Below are positions 57,777 to 64,000 of a DNA stretch of 64,000 nt, piece by piece. Below the pieces are notes generated by a model. That model worked only from the letters and a program-made list of their open reading frames with translations. It was not told the DNA's origin and made no database searches. This DNA is from Prostheceraeus crozeri. Its lineage: Eukaryota > Platyhelminthes > Polycladida > Euryleptidae. Made by a program: the position numbers and the translations under genes. Location: assembly GCA_907163375.1 (NCBI GenBank), contig CAJQUW010010447.1, positions 1 to 64,000 on the forward strand, written 5' to 3'. Every line of letters begins with the position of its first letter. Within the stretch, counting starts at the first letter, position 1.

Positions 57777-58214
57777 TGTAGTTAATTTTTGTTATTATTT
57801 TGTTATTATTTTGAAAAACACAAGTCACCACAATGTCACCACTTCTTTATTTATGTTAATACCAAGTTCGCATCACGTCCGACATCTTTATACAATCGAG
57901 ATTGGTGGTTGGTTATTTAATTAAGGCGCGCGCAGCATGGCCGCCGACGTTCTAGATAAACTCAGATAATAAAAAGTTTTAAACAAGAATACATGGACAC
58001 GCTGAGGAAGATAACTATGACATGAATAGTTTAACGATGAGGTGATGATAATTTAACTACTATTACAATTATACAAATAAAAGATGATACTTAATAACAG
58101 AAAGAAGTAGCTAACACAAAAGTAGCACTATTATCAAGAGATAGAGATAAAAAGTTTGTTAGATTCACAGTAATACACTTTTCGTAAAATGCAGTTAAAG
58201 TTGAATATCCCACA
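57777..58214 (-). repeat. 5' LTR of the young Gypsy element
   Basis: 438 bp, the partner of 53185-53621. Next to its inner edge on the minus strand, ATTGATGAGCCCGACG is the probable primer-binding region. Confidence 0.9.
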
Positions 58215-58312
58215 CATCTGCTTTAGCTCTACTATGATTGTCAACTTATGTCTAAAGTGTATCTCTTGTGTAGTGAGTTTGCGACTTCAAAAGCATTTGT
58301 TTGTTTTAGAGA

Positions 58313-58975
58313 ATGTCGCTGGCTTTCAATGACGTAAGATACTGTCTGTTGTATCTTGCCTCAGACAAGAAAAGTTCCTTCGAACCTTTTATGATGTATC
58401 CAGTGGAATACACCAACTATACTCAGAAAATGTTTGACAGTGTTGTACAGAATCCAAGGAAAAGAGTCCATGTGACAATTTCGTATGATGAGACCGAGTA
58501 CCGAGGAACGCTGATCAGTTTCGCTGAAAGTGAAGAGCATTTAACACCAATTTATAAATGGGCAATCCAGCTGAAGAAGTTCCATGTACCAATCGAAAGG
58601 ATTATATATGACACTCCGAGAATAGTTACTGCATCCAGACTACGTTTACCTCCGTTAACAGTGTATCCGCAATGCTCGGAAACCGAAACTGGCACTGAAG
58701 TAGAATCCGGAAGTGAGTCATCCATTATGGAATCTCAGACCGCCTCTTGTAGTGGACTTTCGCGATTTCAGCTGATGTCACCGACAAGGAGTGTGCAGCC
58801 CCTTTTGCCACTTCCGACTTTGACGTCATCTCCAGTTTCTGACTCTCGTACATTGACAATGCCCAACTACTCAGAAAGTCACTCTGTGTGTGAAGAAAAC
58901 ATGGCCAAGGAGATTCAAAGTGATACATGTATTATCATGTATCATATACATGTAGACGTTGAAGCTTTACAGTGA
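58313..58975 (+). CDS. Unidentified open frame, 220 codons
   Basis: Not recognised. It starts MSLAFNDVRYCLLYLASD eight bases after a TTTGTTTTAG splice acceptor-like sequence. Residues 1-115 look globular (VHVTISYDETEYRGTLISF, then YKWAIQLKKFHVP). From about residue 120 it is rich in serine, glutamate and threonine (SETETGTEVESGSESS). A donor-like GTGAGT near 58711 suggests the true exon might end there. No membrane segment or signal peptide is seen. It is the longest frame outside recognised elements and lies 4 bp-duplication-adjacent to the young Gypsy element and just before the GGTCGCC cluster. It could be an exon of a host gene or the second gene of another large transposon. Confidence 0.4.
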   Translation: MSLAFNDVRYCLLYLASDKKSSFEPFMMYPVEYTNYTQKMFDSVVQNPRKRVHVTISYDETEYRGTLISFAESEEHLTPIYKWAIQLKKFHVPIERIIYDTPRIVTASRLRLPPLTVYPQCSETETGTEVESGSESSIMESQTASCSGLSRFQLMSPTRSVQPLLPLPTLTSSPVSDSRTLTMPNYSESHSVCEENMAKEIQSDTCIIMYHIHVDVEALQ

Positions 58976-59269
58976 AAGAAATGAAAAATCGGTGGATCAA
59001 ATTCCATGAGACATACTTCTGCCTCAGCATTATTCTGTCCAGTCCTTTCAATTGATCTGTCAGTCATCGATCTCAATCTCATAGGGACATTTTCAAAGCT
59101 CTATTTCATCAATCCTGACTTTCACTCTGCCATGGAAATTCTTTCTTATCTTCCTAGATATAACAGTGTTTGTAAACATGTAGATAGGAGTTCGAATCAT
59201 TTTAAAAGCCATACGATTCTGTTATATTTCTTCAGACAGCCGAAGTTAATGCCAAGGACAGACCCTATC

Positions 59270-59485
59270 AACCAGAGCGGTCGCCGCGACCGCCATGGTC
59301 AGTCGCCTTCGGAGTCGCCTAAAGGTCGCCCTCAGCGTCGCCGGGGATTCCTATTTGTCCACCGCCCTGACTGCCTGAGGCGGTCGCCTTAAGAGCCGGA
59401 GCGCAGTCGCCCGGAGGTCTACCAGCGGTCGCCTAGCAGATGAGGTGCGGTCGCCTGTAGGTAGCTGCGGTCGCCGATTCTACCG
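59270..59485. repeat. GC-rich GGTCGCC cluster
   Basis: About ten GTCGCC words in 215 bp, five of them as GCGGTCGCC, starting with the near-palindrome GCGGTCGCCGCGACCGC at 59278. The block is strikingly GC-rich in AT-rich surroundings. It may be a subterminal array of another transposon or an isolated minisatellite; no partner cluster is seen. Confidence 0.55.
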
Positions 59486-60640
59486 ATTTGCCCCTACCCT
59501 TCAGTTGAAATTTCCCATTGCGCTATTAATTTGTAAAACACTAGAGCTGTCTCCCTAAGATGCAGGTGCATCAGTACTGCTCCACTGAAAACCAATAAGC
59601 TTCCTATGAGGAGTAGTAGAAATAAAGCGAAATTACACAGAATACAATATTTTGCAATACACCTGCACCGATTCAATGAAAATTTAATGTGCACACATGA
59701 AAATTGTATTTATAAGCACTGAAGATACAAAAGTACAAATTAACGATCGAAAAATACAACTGTTCTATGGAGGTTACAAAATGTTCTATGAAAGGCATCG
59801 AAAGACATAATTACGTAGTACAATCTAAATAACAGGAACTTTCTTAATTACATTGAAATTTGATGACTCCAAATTGTCAGAAAAAAGCATCGATTTTCCA
59901 GATAAAATTTTGACAGAAACATGCAGGTTTGATGTTGTTAATAAAGTTCCTGCCATTTAGATTATATGCACAATAGCAGCTACACAGATAACCAGGATAT
60001 AACACCAAATACAAGAGATGAAAAATTGAGTCACCTATTGAGAAAAGGAGTATCAGGCACAATTACTCAGCTGCAGGGGAGCGTTGGTGCCTCCTTCCAT
60101 CAGATCTATCTTTTGCGTGCTTTAGTACGCTTCTGCAGAGAGGCCTCTATTAACTTTCTCAGTCACATGAGGTCTAGAAAGTTTGATGCCGCACGATAAA
60201 TTCGGGAATTCTTGAATGGAAATTTATTGTTCCTGCCGTGAAATGAATACTTCATCGAAATATCCGCAGCCAAAATCCTTTAAAATATTTCGTTTAGTCC
60301 GCTGCCGCCGATCAGTGAGAACTGCTTTGCCTGAAAAATAAAGCTGCATTTAAAATGGTGAAGCTTCTCTACGTACGTCAGTACATTTCCACTTCATTGT
60401 GGCGTACCTAAATCAAACACAGCAAATAATTTTAAAACGATGTGAGTGGCTTTGTGATTCCAGTAAATCATTTGTGTCTGCAAAAGTCATTTGAATGATT
60501 CAGTTGATAATCAGGTCGTGCGTGGCACCGCTCTTTTAATGCCGACGATCATTGAGCGATGCAAATGACAGTGACACCTTCTGCCTTTATTTTGAATTGA
60601 AAATCTCACGTGTGCCTAATATTGAAAGTAGTCAACTAGT
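59486..60640. other. Unassigned intergenic DNA
   Basis: No gene seen; short frames only. Confidence 0.4.
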
Positions 60641-60645
60641 CATCC

Positions 60646-60945
60646 AGGTCAATATAAACCTTAATTATGCATTAAAGCAAGTCTACATAAAGTTCGACGT
60701 AGAAACACTGTTTAGACCCCAGGTCAATATAAACCTTAATTATGCATTAAAGCAAGTCTACATAAAGTTCGACGTAGAAACACTGTTTAGACCCCAGTTC
60801 AATATATACCTTAATTATGCATTAAAGCAAGTCTACATAAAGTTCGACGTAGAAACACTGTTTAGACCCCAGGTCAATATAAACCTTAATTATGCATAAA
60901 AGCAAGTCTGCATAAAGTTTGATGTAGAAACACTGTTCAGACCAG
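60646..60945 (+). repeat. 75-bp tandem repeat, four copies
   Basis: Four units share AGGTCAATATAAACCTTAAT and end TTTAGACCCC, near 60646, 60721, 60796 and 60871. The period is a multiple of three, so one plus-strand frame (60552-60899) encodes a 25-residue repeat (NLNYALKQVYIKFDVETLF) three and a half times and then stops. The first three copies are almost identical and the fourth diverges. Coding is not supported beyond the open frame itself. Confidence 0.75.
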
Positions 60946-63900
60946 CTCTATCTGCTGAGCCACAGGAATTACGACCAATTTCAATAACCAGACAGAAAGC
61001 AGTCACTGCCAAATTCTGAACGTTGTAGCGAGCTAGTGAGTGAGCGAAATGCCATTTCGGTGCTCTTGCTCAGATTTGCGCGACTCATCTTTCTCTCTAT
61101 TCATGCAACGAAACCGTTGAATGACAGTCGTAAGTCAAGGAATAAGTGGACCGGTCTTTTGAAAGAATTAGTCAATATCATGCGCTCCTGCAGGATAGGA
61201 AAAAAAAACATCACTATAGGCTGTGAAGGTTTATCAGATAGAATTGGAGGTCTGAAACAACTCATCCAATATTTTCGAAAATCACCCGGTAATTTCTTCA
61301 ATTTCCTGTTGATAGAATGAGATGTTATGAAGATTGATACGCAACCGGAAATACATTCATTCTCTGGACTGTGATCAATTGCAGCGCTCGCATCTTGAAA
61401 CAGCTATCAGATTATTTGTTAGAAAATGTTAACATGCAAAAAGTTTAATACAGCTCTTCTATTTCTTCTGAGATCTATCTAATAGAATTGATGACGTGGC
61501 CACAGGAGAAAATGTGACCTAGACATGGCCAAAGGCGAGCGAAACGGTTTACGGCTAGACGAGGCTTCAGATAGAAAATATCAGCTCAGCTAAAATTCTG
61601 GCCGTTGTAGCCGATAAGATATGTGAAACAAAAATTTTGAAGATTTCTGCCACGATTGAAAAATCCAATTAACTGTGCATAGCTCTCATTATTTATATCT
61701 GTTTAAATTTGCACTCTGAAGGCTACACATTCGCACATAAAACTTGAACAGATTCAAAACGATTAAACCTAATAGTGTGGCACTCTGTGTTATGGCCCTT
61801 TTATATTCGCAGTTCAAGGAATGGGATATTCACGAGCCTGGATGAAGTATACTTACGATGATTAGACACTTTTTATAAACCGGCATAGACGCTTTAATTC
61901 CAATCGACTTAAGACATGCTTTCTCAATCTGACGAAATCACTTGCTTCAAGCAACAATATCAATTAATCTATATTGACAAATTATCGTCTCATCAATTTC
62001 ACAGATATCCCTGAAAATTGCAAATATTTTTTGTAAAACATTAAAATCTTCTTTGAAAGAGAAAGAAGATCGATGAGACTCATTAAGCTTACTAAAAATA
62101 ATTAAGACTAATTTGCCGATGAAGTTGAGCAAACGTAAAGCACGCGAATTTAAGAAAATTCAGCAATAGCTTCGTCTATGTTCAGCTATACAGAGGTACG
62201 CCTATCGCGATGATGCATAAATGTAGTGGTAACATGTAAAAATGAGATAACTTAGTGAAATCTCTGTGGGGATGAGGTTGGTTAAATGAAATATTTTAAA
62301 CGTTGCAGCTTACTCGAAAATGTTTACCCTTATGTCTTATGGCCGTCTACTTCACGCCCGTCTAATGTCAAGTTACCAGAATTGACTTTATCTCATTGCA
62401 GCGATACCCATCAATTAGCGCCAACGCTGTGCAAAGTATCTTGCAGTCAAAGCTCGATAATCAAGAGTATAAAATACCAGGTTTACTATCTCTTAATTAT
62501 TGAAAGTCTGAATTCAAAGCATCTTATATAAGCCGCCAAATATACAAAAAATGCCGCGGCCGTATGATCTTAATTGACCGAAGTCTTAATTGTCGTGTCT
62601 GAATTAACGAGCTTCGACTGGATTCACTGTATTCATGCGAAGCGATTCGTTAACGATGTCAGTCTGTCCGCACGATTCTATTTGAATGGTCCTGAAAAAT
62701 TGGCTTGCTTTACCTATAGTCAAACATTTATAACCAAAGGAACACTTTTTTACATCACATCTAATTCAAAAGTTATCTTGTTGAAATACATGTATTTCAG
62801 TCAATTCAGTGTTTGGTATAATGTGTAGTGCGCAGGTAAACCGCTATTTACTAAATTTATCTATCATCACTTCATTTCGACTTACCTGATGCGAATTTCG
62901 TTTGATAAGTAATCCATTATATCAATATTTTCGGCTCAAGATATTCCTCGCATTTTCTATATTGTAATTTGGTTGATAATCCATTAATAAGATCAATCAA
63001 TTTACATACGATGTCCAGAGGTGTCAGTCAGGCAACTCCAAATAAGTAGAGACACGAATGAAACTTCTAGATTATTCTGCGCTATTTCTCTTTGTGAAAT
63101 GAAGCGATGACCTCTATTTCACCCCTCGAGTTGAAATGTGATCTTCCGATTGCGCTGCGCTATCGAAGGCGCACGAGAAAGTTATCTGCTATCGGGCTGG
63201 ACTGGACAAAGCGCTCTTGTGTGCGTACAACCAACAGTTGAAATATTGTCGTTCAGTGAATTGGTTGTTGTTCAGTGAAGTTGAATGGCGCCACATCATA
63301 TGAGGGGCTGCTGTGATTTTTGGAGATGGGCGATTTGACCACACCTAGCTCATTGTTTGGCAATTAATGCGGGGCGCTATTTGGTGTTTCGAAGTTTTCA
63401 TAGATGAGGCGGTGTTGAGGTGTGAGACAAATTCAATGAGGGGCTGTTGACTGTTATTTCTTGAAGTTTGACAATTTGACAGAATCTCAATTATTAGATA
63501 ATCGTTGTTCGGCGCTACTTTCCGTATCGAATGCTATATGGTGACGGGCAAAACGAGAGGAGAGATTCCTACCTTTCAAATAAACAAGTGAATATCATAT
63601 CAAACCCGTTGTTTCTGATGTTAAATTCTAAACGTTAATGCTCATCATCAGTATCAGTACACATACAAATATTACATGAGTTACAAATATTACAAATACA
63701 TGAGTTGCGAAGGTGTTGTTCTTGATGGTATTTTTCGGTGTACTCCTCTGAATGCACGAGTCAATGTCTTGGGTGGATACGAACCGGGGTGGGCGGTGAG
63801 GGGTGGGCGGTGAAGAGTGAATACAGAGCGCTTAGCGTGGCTTACGGGAGATGAGAGAGCTCCCATTCTTAAGTCTTGATGTATGAGGCGAAGTTTGTGT

Positions 63901-64000
63901 AAAGGCGGATTACATATTTATCACACAGCGATTACATCTTTATGAGATTCGAGGATGAACAGGATCTGTTTACTTGTGGGAATCGAAAAGGCAAAGATTG
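60946..64000. other. Unassigned intergenic DNA to the window end
   Basis: No gene recognised. Minor features: GGGGTGGGCGGTGA in tandem twice near 63788-63815 and a short ACAAATATTACA repeat near 63664-63700. The frames at 61036-61320, 62286-62531 and 62574-62828 have no recognisable protein features. Confidence 0.4.

Larger units (their letters stand above)
53185..58214 (-). mobile_element. Ty3/Gypsy LTR element, nearly whole and young
   Basis: 5,030 bp with two almost identical LTRs and CATC on both sides (53181-53184, 58215-58218). On the minus strand: 5' LTR, primer-binding region, gag, then a 953-codon pol frame and a short C-terminal segment, then a purine tract next to the 3' LTR. All the usual Gypsy domains are present. 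It looks close to whole, with perhaps one or two breaks, or a frame change of the kind the family uses between gag and pol. LTR divergence is very low, so it inserted recently. Confidence 0.92.

Overview
The window looks like a piece of an invertebrate animal genome. It is AT-rich, has spliceosomal (GT-AG) introns, carries a tRNA-derived SINE, Ty3/Gypsy retroelements and a P-type THAP transposon, and has no bacterial-style gene packing. I recognise no ordinary host gene with confidence. Nearly everything that can be named is mobile DNA, much of it nested, and the phylum cannot be fixed from the sequence.

Layout. 1-860: unassigned DNA. 861-5843: a 4.98 kb DNA-transposon-like element with CCCGGCTAACAA terminal repeats and arrays of CTACGTAG at both ends; it holds smaller inverted-repeat elements. 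It sits inside a tandemly duplicated unit of about 0.9-1.15 kb (here called R1). 7232-13684: a minus-strand Gypsy element with 4-bp target duplications, inserted in the next R1 unit; its leader holds four similar stem-loops. 14.3-21.3 kb: mostly unassigned, with a 1.36 kb segment bounded by inverted 70-bp hairpins and holding a LINE-type reverse transcriptase scrap, a 191-bp tandem repeat and an inverted R1 pair. 21264-26940: a plus-strand Gypsy element interrupted at 23863-26158 by an internally deleted P element with a perfect 8-bp target duplication. 26.9-32.1 kb: unassigned, with a CACGTG-rich cluster near 31.1 kb.

32146-52002 is the most interesting segment: a candidate DNA transposon of about 19.9 kb. 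It has CCCACCCAGAAC-type ends, GAACGTTC-rich subterminal arrays and an 8-bp flanking repeat with one mismatch. It carries a decayed transposase-like gene (about 42.3-44.7 kb) and a multi-exon companion gene (about 44.8-50.3 kb). Nested in it are a second transposon with its own, different transposase relic (about 36.0-40.2 kb), a SINE, a 454-bp near-perfect palindrome and a 277-bp tandem array grown from the companion gene's last codons.

53185-58214: a young, nearly whole minus-strand Gypsy element with CATC target duplications. 58.3-64 kb: an unidentified open frame of 220 codons, a GC-rich GGTCGCC cluster, a 75-bp in-frame tandem repeat and unassigned DNA.

The recurring theme is large elements whose ends carry arrays of a short motif (TACGTA, AACGTT, GATCGTTACC, and perhaps CACGTG and GGTCGCC). 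This suggests several related or convergent DNA transposon lineages, each with its own terminal binding motif.
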